Shown piece by piece: positions 44,722 through 55,699 of a stretch of 64,000 nucleotides of DNA. Position 1 is the stretch's first letter. Each line of letters starts with the position of its first letter. The stretch is from Pseudoips prasinana (Eukaryota > Arthropoda > Insecta > Lepidoptera > Nolidae). Where the stretch lies: positions 29,536,893-29,600,892 of the forward strand of contig OX621251.1 of the NCBI GenBank assembly GCA_951640165.1, written 5' to 3'. A program made the position numbers and the translations under genes. A model generated the notes under the pieces. It searched no databases and was not told the origin of the DNA. It worked only from the letters and a program-made list of their open reading frames with translations.

Positions 44722-44825
44722 CCATGACTATGTAAGTATGTATTTACGAAAGAAAAGTAGTAGGTATATGTAGAATATCAGTTATCTGGTTTCCATAGTA
44801 CAAGCTCTGAATAATGTCCTGGAAT
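44722..44825 (+). mobile_element. SINE family C 3' fragment
   Basis: TATGTAAGTATGTATTTACG to CATAGTACAAGCTCTGAATA. Confidence 0.6.
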
Positions 44826-45167
44826 ATTTATTTATTTAATAAGGAGTAAGGTCACGGTGTCAGTAGCTGAACCACAAGTCAATTTGCATAGAAAACGTTT
44901 TATAACTTGTAAAGTCCAATCAGAATCAGACATCGTATTTGTGAAACATAGGTATAAAACAAAGAGGTTATTACATATAAAATAGTGCGCTATGATTTGT
45001 CTGAAGACATACATATATGATTACAGATTATCATTTAAATTTACAGTATTAAAATTAAACATTATAATATTCATAGAAAAATAAAAATACTAATTTTCAT
45101 TATATATTGTTAAGTTAGTTTAAAGCCTTATTCGCATTGCGAAAGCGTAAATAATCGCCTGGCGGGG

Positions 45168-45437
45168 ATCGAACCAATACTTACTACTTACTTATCGGGT
45201 GGGCAGTGGTTACCCTGGTGTCAGAGTTGTTCAAGCCGCCCAGTAGGCCTCTGACATGGCTTAACGACTGTTGCCTAATTGCTACAACCGGGACCGACAG
45301 CTTAACGTACCCCCCGAGGCACGGATACGCTCAGACATTAAACCACTTTGGCGGTCACCCATCTATGGACTGACCGCGAGCCTAGTAGCTTGACCTCGCC
45401 AATCACTTAGATCGGTGAGAACATCTGGCTATGAGCG
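45168..45437 (-). mobile_element. 5S rRNA-derived SINE
   Basis: Antisense of GATGGGTGACCGCC, GCGGTCAG and GAGGTCAAGCTACTAGGCTC, with CTTA repeats at the low end. Full length. Confidence 0.85.
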
Positions 45438-45699
45438 CTTTATCGAATCAATTACGAACGATACACTTCGGTCTAATTTATGATTTCCTTACGGATGGCG
45501 TAGAATTCATTATTTTAACAACTCGTCCGTCGGTCGTACTAAAGGCATTTCATTGATAATGTGATCTAAGAAATGCATAAACTTATTATCTTTATCAACA
45601 CAACCAGTCAAACATTCACCATTATGGTTAATCTAACTTACACGTTAAACATATTTTAAATGAATCTAATTAAATATAAATTATTTATGGCGCTGGCAA

Positions 45700-46075
45700 C
45701 ACACACAAAGTTTTTCTGTAAGGAACTTTTGGCGCCAACACGAATAAAGACGTATCGGGGCATTGTTTCATTTTCAAAAACTGCTGTAAATTCGAGTTTT
45801 TATGTGTAAATATGGTGGATTTTGAACCATATCATCCTCGATAACGTGCACAAAGGGAGGAAAGTGCCATATTGAAGTGAATCTAATACTCCATAGACGC
45901 CTCTGGTAAAGTCTCCACTGTTTTACTGGGGTAGGACAAGGAATATGAATGACTTGACTAAAACGGACTTTACTTGACATTGACTTAATTACGAACATTA
46001 ATGAAATAAGAAGCATAATATAGATTATAGAATACTGAAGGCTCATAAGGCCGAAGAAGCCAGAGCCGTAAAACT
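45700..46075 (-). repeat. about 385-bp unknown element, arm 2
   Basis: Reverse complement of 44335-44720 with moderate divergence; they enclose about 1 kb holding two SINEs. Confidence 0.7.
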
Positions 46076-46437
46076 GTATATATTTTTGACAATTCTAGTT
46101 ATGTTTTCAATGAGCGTTTCATGTTGAACAAAGTATATTACTCGTATATTTTATAGAACTTAATTGATCTCAAAACACGATCCAAATATTTTACCGTGAT
46201 ACACAAAATCTCAAAATTCTTTTAACTAAAACTAAAAAAAACCGGCCAAGTGCGAGTCGGACTCGCGCACGAAGGGCTCCGTATTATCTATAAAAACGAG
46301 CAAAAAATTCACGTTTGTTGTATATTAAATACTAGCTGTGCCCGCGACTTCGTTCGCGTGGATGTCGGAACTTAACAATGTATTTTTTAGTGTAAAGCGC
46401 TGTGGGAGAATACCCATACATTTTTTTTTAATTTAAT

Positions 46438-47439
46438 TTAGTGCTTCTTTATTTTACCTGTGGAACCGTCTGGAGCGTACACAAAAACGTTATTGAGGTT
46501 GTTTACGCGTGAAAGAGCTACGTATAGTTGACCATGGGAAAAGCATCCAATACTTAGGTCCACCCCCGCAACGGATAATGTCTGGCCCTGAGCTTTATTA
46601 ATCGTCATGGCATAACAGAGACTGACTGGGAATTGCACTGGTTTGAAAGATTTAGGAATTACAGGTATCCTTGGAATAAAAACAATAACACCGGCGCCGC
46701 AACCTGTTAATATTTCAGCTTCGATAATGTTTTGCTGCAGATTTGTGACTTTGAGCTGAGTGCCGTTACAAAGTTTGGGAGGACATAAATTTCTGAGGAG
46801 AATTATTGGTATACCGATTTTTAAAACTATTTTGTAGGGTGGAAATCCGGGTGTGCTGAGGGAATCCAAAAATTCTACCGGGTAGTGCGTGGCGTCATCT
46901 CCTTCCATAACTGTATTTATTGAGCTATATTCTCTACTATTCCCGGACAAATGAATCAATATTTTGAAATTAATTGTCGCAGCTTGGTCATTGCGGGGCG
47001 TCAAAATACCCAAAAACTGGCTTGATTTCCCATGTTTGTAGTATCTCCGTACACAGAAGAAATTAGCTCCTGTTGTGATGTAACGTAAGAACAGAGATTA
47101 CCAATCAAAATAACTTTTCCATCTTCTTGTAGGGCGTATGTGCCATCGCCTATTTTTAACAATAAATTGGAAAACTCCTGTGCATTTTCGCAGCCTCTGA
47201 CTGATCGGGTTCCCTCCTATACTTATAACTATCTCTTGAATAGCCAATAAGGACCTGTTGTGACAAATTTCACGTACCCTGTCAGGAATTTCTCCATCAG
47301 TATTTAGTTGTACATGTCTCATAAAATCTTCAGCATACTTGTCATGGTACTTTTGCCATAACTGTTCAGCATTTGATAACGCACAAAAGGTCAATAAGAT
47401 GGCCAACAAATGTCGCAAGCGATGTGGACTATCGCTCAC
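46438..47439 (-). pseudogene. Helitron Pif1-like helicase, C-terminal part, broken
   Basis: Two minus frames. 47098-47439 encodes RLRHLLAILLTFCALSNAEQ then LWQKYHDKYAEDF, the region upstream of the helicase core in Helitron proteins. 46438-47013 encodes [13 protein letters not shown], then [12 protein letters not shown] and [11 protein letters not shown], the C-terminal helicase motifs (V and VI). In eukaryotic Helitrons this helicase works with a Rep-type HUH nuclease during rolling-circle transposition. Here the Walker A part and the Rep domain are missing, and stops or frameshifts separate the frames, so it is inactive. It is transposon-derived and not a cellular Pif1, because it lies inside recognisable Helitron ends. 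Confidence 0.85.
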
Positions 47440-47717
47440 GCATGCATCCGCTAGAGCGTCATCCCAATGCTGATCTCCATCTAATAAATGGCGTGCTCAG
47501 CAAGCGGCCTGGTATGTGGGATGTTCAATATCATCCACTTTACAGATCTCAGCAAAAGACGTAGGTCCTCGCACTACATGGACCAGACTGTGGGATGAAC
47601 TCACACGTGAGCACGCCGCGTGAACCTGCCCGCCTTCCGCTAGTCAATTCCAACTAACTTTAGAGTTTGACTTTGCGATTTGTTGATGGTTATCGCGATA
47701 TACACTTTTATAGGGAA

Positions 47718-47921
47718 CTACACTATTTTAAACTGAAAAGGGAGATCATTTGGCACTAACGGAATACGTGACACGAACACTGTTTCTCCCTGGGCGCATC
47801 CAGGCATAAAAGTAGCCTCTATAACACGATGCAAAGTTTTGATTTGAAGCCTAGTGCCGTTGCAAAGTTTAGGTGGCTTCAAATTCCTCACAACCTTTAC
47901 AAGTATACCCACACGCAACAT
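47718..47921 (-). pseudogene. second copy of Helitron helicase C-terminal segment
   Basis: Encodes [18 protein letters not shown] and GETVFVSRIPLVPNDLPFQF, the same region as [12 protein letters not shown]...VFIPRIPV in 46438-47013. The Helitron therefore contains an internal partial duplication or a chimera of two copies. Confidence 0.75.
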
Positions 47922-48054
47922 ACATGCCCTATTATACGCCCTTAGGGGTGGAAATTCCTAGATTCCTAAAATCCTGAAATACGTATTTTTTAATTTTAAC
48001 GGAAAGGCCAAATATCAATTTTCATGCTTTTCACTTAAAAAATTACACACTTTT

Positions 48055-48600
48055 CATACAATGATGAAATAATGAAATTTATTCAGCACTTGGGTATTAA
48101 CATACACTTGTACTTGTCAAGTTCACAATGCAGTACATAAACATAGTCGAATACAGTGTAAAAAATACAAAAATACAATAAGTCTAAAAAAAATAATCTA
48201 TTATTTTGAAATTTAGTTGTATACAATATTAAAATTAAAGAATTGAAGGCAATGAGCATTTGGCTAGCGCAGAATGCTCTTAACCAGTAGCTTAAATTAA
48301 ACTATTAATACCCGAGGCCACCCTTTTGGGGTTCGGGCTACAGCTCAGGGGGCCCCTGAAGCAAAAGGACAGAATTCTAAGAGAGGGTGTAATCAGTTGC
48401 ACGGGATCACGGATGACGTGTTAAGCTCGCCGCTGAGGAGCCTACCCTAGCTAACCTGCGGCTTTCTCTAGCTACCTAGGTGGACGACCCGGAGAAGAAA
48501 GCCACAAAGAAACTCCGGGCTTGCTTTTTTCGTCTTCTTTTGCTTTGTGTTTTCGTTCTTTTTTTTAAATCATGTATTTTCTTACATTACAACTTACATC
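48055..48600 (-). mobile_element. LINE 3'UTR copy inside the Helitron
   Basis: Reverse complement of 59870-60385: GAAATTTATTCAGCACTTGG (polyA end), CCGAGGCCACCCTTTTGGGG, and GGACGACCCGGAGAAGAAAG. 5'-truncated, non-coding. Confidence 0.8.
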
Positions 48601-48627
48601 TCCTATTTTACGCCCTTATTAAATTAT

Positions 48628-49120
48628 AACAAATCAAACCTTGTATATAATTAAATTTGCCCAAAGAAAACAGAATATTTTAATAACCAATTTTGGACAA
48701 CGACATACTTCTAGCCAACCAAGACCTTATTTCGAAACAATTCGGAACATTCAAAGCCCTACGTAACTCATGCAATCAGCAAACACGGGCAAATCTTAAC
48801 ATCGCGAGTCAAAAGCAATGCACAACGACATCTATCGAAATAAAAGTCAACTATCAAGCACAACGACATCTATAACAAATCCAACCTTCTACATAATTCA
48901 ATTTGCCCAAAGAAAACATATTTTTTTAATAACCAATTTTGGACAACGACTTACTTCTAGGCAACCAAGACCTTATTTTGAAACAATTCAGAACATTCAA
49001 AACCCTACGTAACTCATGCAATCAGCGAACACGGGCAAATCTTAACACCGCGAGTCAAAAAAAAATGCACAACGACATCTATCGAAATAAAAACCAACTA
49101 TCAACCTAGTTCAATTAGAA
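48628..49120. repeat. 246-bp tandem duplication in Helitron 5' region
   Basis: AACAAATC..AACCTT blocks start at 48628 and 48874. Both contain CCAATTTTGGACAACGAC and CCTACGTAACTCATGCAATC. Confidence 0.85.
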
Positions 49121-49690
49121 AAGAGATGTCATAATATGTACAATGACATCTATCGGACTGTTAGGTAGATAAACATTAGTTCATCTTGAAGTAACGAAAT
49201 GTGTGTTATTTTTTATCATGATTACTTTAAAATCTAATATCTTTTGATAGACTGAACCGATTGCAATGAAACAAAAACTAAATGTTACCTCAAGTTACGA
49301 TCAATCGTTTTGTATAAAAGTTATCTACATTGCTTTCGTATATTTTACGTGATACCCGAACATATAAACAGACAAACAGACACACAGACAAACAGACAAA
49401 AATTCTAAAAATGCTGGAAATGGGTTCTATTGGTGGTCCTTTAATACCCTGGCTATTTTTTTTGTATTTTCTTTTGATGTACAAAAATTATTTTTCCACA
49501 GATTTATTATATGTATAGATTTATTTTGTTTTGTTTTTTAGTATTTGTTGTTATAGCGGCAACAGAAATACATCATCTGTGAAAATTGCAACTGTCTAAC
49601 TATCACGGTTCATGAGATACAGCCTGGTGACAGACGGACAGACAGACTGCGAAGTCTTAGTAATAGGGTCCCGTTTTACCCTTTGGGCAC

Positions 49691-49890
49691 GGAACCTTAA
49701 AAACATCCCCTCAATATAAACTGTTATTTCGCATTAACATGTTTATATCGGTAATATACAATTTATATTGAATCTTCAAAGGATTGACGTGTACGAAAAT
49801 AAGATAACTTATTAACTAAAGAAACACAAAATAAAATAAACTTAACTATTAAAAAAATTATATGATATACTTATAAGTATATTTAGAATT
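49691..49890. other. 3' flank of LRR gene 2, homologous to gene 1 flank
   Basis: AATATAAACTGTTATTTCGC and TATAAGTATATTTAGAAT match 29700-29775. It marks the outer limit of the recognisable duplication. Confidence 0.65.
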
Positions 49891-50886
49891 CAAATAATGG
49901 TTTTGTTCAATCTAAGCCTGTTAACTCGTTTTGTTAGTTGTAACAAGTTTTGTTTTCTGACATTATACTCCTATTCGTTGTTTTAAATTATCCGTGACTT
50001 AATTGTATTATAATGCAAATAATGGTTTTGTTCAATCTAACCCTAATAACTCGTTTGGTTAGTTGTAACAAGTATTGTTTTCTGACATTATATCCTATTC
50101 ATTGTTTTAAATTATCCGTGACTTAATTGTATTTAGAATGCAAATAATGGTTTTGTTCAATCTAAGCCTGTTAACTCGTTTTGTTAGTTGTAACAAGTTT
50201 TGTTTTCTGACATTATACTCCTATTCATTGTTTTAAATTATCCGTGACTTAATTGTATTTAGAATGCAAATAATGGTTTTGTTCAATCTAACCCTATTAA
50301 CTCGTTTGGTTAGTTGTAACAAGTATTGTTTTCTGACATTATATCCTATTCATTGTTTTAAATTATCCGTGACTTAATTGTATTTAGAATGCAAATAATG
50401 GTTTTGTTCAATCTAACCCTGTTAACTCGTTTTGTTAGTTGTAACAAGTTTTGTTTTCTGACATTATACTCCTATTCATTGTTTTAAATTATCCGTGACT
50501 TAATTGTATTTAGAATGCAAATAATGGTTTTGTTCAATCTAACCCTATTAACTCGTTTGGTTAGTTGTAACAAGTATTGTTTTCTGACATTATATCCTAT
50601 TCATTGTTTTAAATTATCCGTGACTTAATTGTATTTAGAATGCAAATAATGGTTTTGTTCAATCTAACCCTGTTAACTCGTTTGGTTAGTTGTAACAAGT
50701 ATTGTTTTCTGATATTATACTCCTATTCATTGTTTTAAATTATCAGTGACCTAATTGTATTTAGAATGCAAATAATGGTTTTGTTCAATCTAACCCTGTT
50801 ACCTCGTTTTGTTAGTTGTAACAAGTATTGTTTTGTGACATTATACTCCTATTCATTGTTTTAATTATCAGTGACCTAATTGTCTG
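49891..50886. repeat. 125-bp satellite, 8 units, dimeric order
   Basis: Units starting CAAATAATGGTTTTGTTCAA lie at 49891, 50016, 50141, 50267, 50392, 50518, 50643 and 50769. Units 1, 3 and 5 carry CTCGTTTTGTTAG, CAAGTTTTG and ATACTCC; units 2, 4 and 6 carry CTCGTTTGGTTAG, CAAGTATTG and ATATCC. The repeating block is therefore a 251-bp dimer; units 7 and 8 are hybrids. The unit resembles single-copy 3' flank of gene 1 (about 29790-29890). Confidence 0.95.
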
Positions 50887-51025
50887 ACTGAGACCTTACT
50901 ATGAAATTTTATTAATGTTTATTCTTTGTTGTTGTTATATAACTTCGTGCATAAAATATTTGCAGGTTTTTGTATAGCAATCATATTTGTTCAAATGACT
51001 ACGTAACACACATACAATTCACATT

Positions 51026-51448
51026 TTAAGGGGTTCCGTAGCCAAATGACAAAAACCGGAACCCTTATAGATTCGTCATGTCTGTCTGTCCGTCCGTCCG
51101 TATGTCACAGCCACTTTTTTCCGAAACTGTAAGAGGTGCTGTTGAAACTTGGTAAGTAGATGTATTCTGTGAACCACATTATGATTTTCACACAAATATA
51201 GAAAAAGAACAATAATTTTGGGGGTTACCCATACTTAGAACTGAAACTCAAAAATGTTTCTCTTCTTCTCATACATGTGTGGTATCTATGGATAGGTCTT
51301 CAAAAATAATATTTAGGTTTCTAATATAATTTTTTTCTAAACTGAATAGTTTGCGCGAGAGACTTACCTTTCATTTAATCAACTGAAATACTTGCTGCTA
51401 CCGAACCCTTCATAGGCGAGTCCAACTCGCACTTGGCTGGCTTTTTTG
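51026..51448 (-). mobile_element. element with GCCAAGTGCGAGTTGGACTC end
   Basis: Minus-strand start AAAAAAGCCAGCCAAGTGCG with AGTTGGACTCGCC, far end GGTTCCGTAGCC..., and TGTCTGTCTGTCCGTCCGTC inside. A relative of 46229-49690. Confidence 0.7.
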
Positions 51449-51584
51449 TATGTTAATACTTGCTTGTGCAAATTAAAGACTAACTTTGTGTTTACTCTAT
51501 TTGGACCAACTGTTATCCTTTACGGGCTGGATTGGCGTGAAATATTATTATAATAGCTCTTACTCTTAACATATGATAACCTTT

Positions 51585-54500
51585 TTATAAATTAGAATTC
51601 TCCATAGAACATGGTAATTCTCGGGTACTGTACGATAACCTTCTTCTAATAAACATTCTCGATTTATAAAACTTATATAACACTAAACATACTAAAATTG
51701 CGAGGATTAAGCCTACGCATGTTTCGGTAAAGATTGATTTACTGCTTTCTGGAACGGACACAAGTCTTTCATGGCTTGGGCTCGTCGTAACATGAGTTTG
51801 ATATGATACCTGAGAAAATTTAGTTTCAAGTTCATGTATTATGTTTTGTTTTTCAGCTGCTATACTATCTTCAAATTTTTGACTCAGTTTATTTACGTAA
51901 AGATCTAATGTTTTATTTACATCACTTGAATTTGAACTTTTCGTAGTAGTGATAATGACTGGAGTTAAAGTAGTAGTCGTGGGGCTATTGCTCAATGATT
52001 TTAAGATTTTTTCTAGTAAAATATTAGAATTATTAGTCAAACTTACCACTGTTAAGCTCATTTTATTACTATTGTCAACAGCATGAATAATATCTTCTAA
52101 TAATTTTGTATCATTTGCTTGGGTCTTTTCTTTGTGTTTAATGGTGATGTTGTATAAAATATTTCTTATGTCAAAAAGTACGTCATTGTCAACTGGTAAT
52201 GTTGGAACTTTACTACGCAATTTAGTATTTACCATTGTTCGATCTTTATTACATGAAACTCCATCTATATTTTCATCAGTATGTTCATCTATTTTAATTG
52301 CTGTTATTACCAAAGGATGATTTTTCTTTAATTTTATCAGTAAATGACAAGGCAAAGGATTATCACCTACACTCAATTTATTTAAACTAGTGCCCTCGAA
52401 TTCTTCCATGCTAACTGATTCAATCCTATTATGATCAACTATCAACTCACTCAAAGATCTTACTTCGTAAAATCTTTCATTTTGTAAATCAGTGATTTTA
52501 TTATATGACATATCTAAAATATTTAAATGTATTAATCCGCGGAATATGCCGTATCCTATTGTAGACAAGTCATTATGTGAAACATTTAAAGAATGCAATA
52601 AAGGATTGTTTTTAAAAATACCCGGTTGAATATAAGATATTTTATTATAACTTAAATCAAGGTCTCGGAGGAAATCCATTCCAGAAAAAGCACCAATTTC
52701 TAACTTAGCCACATAATTATTACTCAATACCAAGGTAACGGCATGTGTTAATCCACTTAAGTTCATTTCAGTAATGTTAGTAATACTCGCGTTTGATATT
52801 ATTATGCAAGTTAAGGTATTTTTTATATGCGCAAAATTTATACCCGTTTTAATTTCTGATAAATCTATACGATTTAAATGTGTCATTTTCTCTAGCAAAA
52901 CAAACGAAAATTCTAGTTTATCGTTATAGGAGAGATCCAAAGAGCGCATATCCTCCTGCTCATCAAACGAATCGTTATGCACCGTTTTAATATTATTGTG
53001 CGACAAATCGAGCATATTTAAATTTTGCAAGCCAGTAAAAGAAGTTGTAGAAATAGTTTTAATAAGATTGTAATCTAACAGCAAAGTAGTTAAACCGACT
53101 AGTTCTGTCAAATTTATAAAGAAAATCTCGAGTTTGTTGTGTGACAAATCGAGCGTTTCTATGTACCCTGTATGAACGAAAACATTAAACTCCAATTCAC
53201 TTATACTGCTGTAGGACATATTAAGTCTTATTAAATTATTCATATCACTGAATGATGCATTTTGAATTATAGTTAACAAATTACAGGAAATATCAAGACT
53301 TGGTAGTGATGTTAAACCAGCAAATGTTCCGGTTTGTAAAGTTCCAGTTAAGGAATTATTTGAAATTTGTAAATTTATTAAACCTTGTAATGATTCGAAT
53401 GAAGTTGGTGCTAAATTAGTGATAGCATTTTCTGAGAGATCCAAGTATTCAAGACCATTTAGATTTTGAAACTGTTCATATGTTATTTGCGTTAAAACAT
53501 TATGTTTTAATAACATAGAATGAAGATTGCTCAAATCGTCTTTGTTAAATTCAAAACTTGAAATTTGGTTATGTGATAAGTCCAACACTTGCAAATTAAT
53601 TAAAGTTTTGAAACATAAGTTCGATAAAGTTTGAATCTGGTTTGAATTCAAAAGTAATGTATTTAGTCTAATGAGTTCATTGAAGGCATAATCTTCAACT
53701 GATGTCAACATTTGGTTACTGAGGTCTAATTTTGTAACATGAACACCTTCAAACATGCCTTTTATTAGGGAGCCTTCTAAAATATTATCAGAAATTGTGA
53801 AGTCATATAAAGTTTTATTCCTAAACATACGTCTAGGTAGTGTCTTTAACTTGTTATTTGAGTTGGTTAACATTTATTAATGAATTCGTGTTTATAAAGA
53901 TATCCTTGTTGGCTATTTCTATCTCATTAGAACTTAAATCTACTATTTTTAATTGGCCCATATTTGAAAAAACGTTAGCATCAATTGTTTGCAAGAAATT
54001 AAAACTCAAATCGAGGCTTTCCAGCTGACTTAGTTGAGTAAAATCACTCTGTCTAATATTACTTAATCTATTTGCACTTAACTTTAATACTTTAAGCATA
54101 GCAAATCTAAACAGAGATGAATTGGTATCGGTTAGGCGATTATTAGACAGGTCAAGGTATAGTAAATTTCTCGTTCCATCAAAGGTGGATTGGCTTAAGG
54201 TGCGGATGTAATTAAACCCCAAATCTAATCTTTCTAGATCATCAAACTTGTCGAATACAGCATCAGGAATGTTAACTAAATAATTATGAGATAAATTGAT
54301 CCTTTTCAATGCTCTGTAAGGATATTCGTTTGTATCAACGTTGATATTATTAATTGCATTATGAGACAAATCTATCTCAATCAGAGAATTCAGTTCATTG
54401 TAATTTGACAACATAGCTGTAGAAATGTAATTTTTAGACATATTTAATATAGCTAGATTTTCCATAGATTTCAAAACAGGAGTTTCGTTATAATCGTTGT

Positions 54501-54845
54501 CACTCAGGTCTATAGAATGAATGACACTTTTAAAACCGTGGTTATCATATAACATGTCAGGGACTTGTTGGGCTGATTCAAATTCTCTTGTTACTAAAGG
54601 TTTTATCATTTTGAGGTGAACTTGGTCGTACTCGTATCCTCCGTCTAATATACTTGGGCCATCACTGCAAAATTCTACGTTAAAGCCCCATTGATCTCTC
54701 ATATTGGGGTCTATTCTAAATCTATCCAACTCATAATCGTCATCGATACTACTGATGCAGGTCATTTGGTAGATGCACTTGACGTTGTCGTATTCTATCT
54801 TACATTGATTCGAGTATCTGATCAGTGCTAGGATAGCAGCAAGAC
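51585..54845 (-). pseudogene. LRR transmembrane protein gene 2, main exon, frameshifted
   Basis: Close paralogue of 29955-33253 with the same architecture: acceptor CTGTTTACAG, LAAILALIRYSNQ|C signal-peptide remainder, about 31 LRRs, Cys cap, Ser/Thr stalk, membrane span CVGLILAILVCLVLYKFY and basic tail. At about 53862-53865 the sequence has GAGTTGG where gene 1 has GAGAGG, a net one-base insertion. It splits the frame into 53854-54765 (from the internal Met) and 51585-53873. Everything else stays open, and the length (3286 nt with exon 1) exceeds a multiple of three by exactly one. Small in-frame deletions occur before the stalk. Either a very young pseudogene or an assembly error. If read as is, the product would be a truncated LRR protein without a membrane anchor. 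Confidence 0.9.
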
Positions 54846-55104
54846 CTGTAAACAGACCATAAATATAGATATATGTAAAAGTACATATTCACAATAAAAA
54901 ATCAGGAACAATGAGACTAGCAACCTCTTATAGACTAGCTATTCAAGGTGAGGCAGTCCGGACGGGACGCTCAGATTTTAAATGCCGGATAGGCTTGACT
55001 CCAATTTGGCCGCACACGCAACCAAAAATATGGACGCTTAATTCGGATGCCTATATACGCAATAGATATGCCTATATAAAATGGTTTTTAACTACGGTAC
55101 TTAC
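54846..55104 (-). other. intron of LRR gene 2 (259 bp)
   Basis: GTAAGT at 55104-55099 and ...TTTACAG ending at 54846. It lacks the transposons present in the gene 1 intron and so approximates the ancestral intron. Confidence 0.85.
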
Positions 55105-55129
55105 ATATTCGAAAATCCATCCTCCCCAT
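55105..55129 (-). CDS. LRR gene 2, first coding exon (25 nt)
   Basis: Encodes MGRMDFRI plus the first base of Cys; donor GTAAGT. Preceded by TTTTTGTAG/GT, an acceptor-like sequence with a good pyrimidine tract. The reading frame into the main exon is intact, although the downstream gene carries a frameshift. Confidence 0.82.
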
Positions 55130-55699
55130 ACCTACAAAAATACAGAAATTTAATAAAAATAAGTCATAAAATTAACCCAACTACTAAAATACTATAATCA
55201 ATCTAGCACAACAGGTGGAGACATTTCGTTGTCTCTGTACGGTACAAAACCTGTGCCGGACAAGCTATGAGATGATATATTCAGTTAAACGAAACTGATG
55301 ATACGATACGATAATTTATTGTTATTCCATTTAAAGATGGTCGATAAGGATCGATGATATTATCGTGTATCGATAGAACGCTATGCGATATATCGATAAA
55401 AGCCATATTATTGCTTAGTATCATATGGCGTTTATTGATATATTGCATATTCCTTATATACGTATCATATTCCTTGACATACGTATTGTATTGTACTTTT
55501 CTCGCCTACAACAACACCAAATTCGGCTAGGATCGTATCGAGAACCAATAAAATGCTAGAATTATTCCAGCTACTACAAATAAAGACATTTTGTTGTCTC
55601 TTTACGGTACAGAACCCGTGCCGGACAAGCTATAAGATGATATAACCTGTTAATCGAAATGTTTGATACTATACCACATAGGACTATGTTAGGTAATGA
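55130..55699. other. putative 5' intron of gene 2, proximal part, with duplicated block
   Basis: A block near 55205-55290 (TTGTCTCTGTACGGTACA, TGTGCCGGACAAGCTATGAG) recurs near 55560-55655, about 355 bp apart. Between them are many ATCGAT/TATCGATA words. No gene. Confidence 0.5.

Larger units (their letters stand above)
46332..49519 (-). mobile_element. decayed helicase-bearing Helitron, 3.2 kb
   Basis: Minus-strand 5' TCTATACATATAATAAATC after A at 49519; 3' ACGCGAACGAAGTCGCGG then GCACAGCTAG before T at 46332 (stem CGCGA/TCGCG). It carries C-terminal helicase pieces, a subrepeat shared with 19857-20694 (47940-48050), a LINE 3' end (48055-48600) and a two-copy 246-bp tandem repeat (48628-49120). 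The N-terminal Rep domain is missing, so it cannot be autonomous now. Confidence 0.88.
46229..49690 (+). mobile_element. nested host element split by a Helitron
   Basis: Left part 46229-46331 starts AAAAAAACCGGCCAAGTGCG with GAGTCGGACTCGCGC; right part 49520-49690 holds TTGTTATAGCGGCAACAG and GGTCCCGTTTTACCCTTTGG. They form one element of a common lepidopteran type once the Helitron is removed. A relative lies at 51026-51448. Confidence 0.75.

Noticed and set aside
46438..47439. Cellular PIF1 helicase gene
   Set aside because: Lies within Helitron termini, is truncated and broken, and has Helitron-type C-terminal motifs.
49891..50886. CRISPR-like regular array
   Set aside because: Whole units repeat with no unique spacers, in a eukaryotic setting; it is a satellite.
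53840..54028. plus-strand frames antisense to the LRR genes
   Set aside because: Shadows of LRR codons; no start context or conservation beyond the sense strand.
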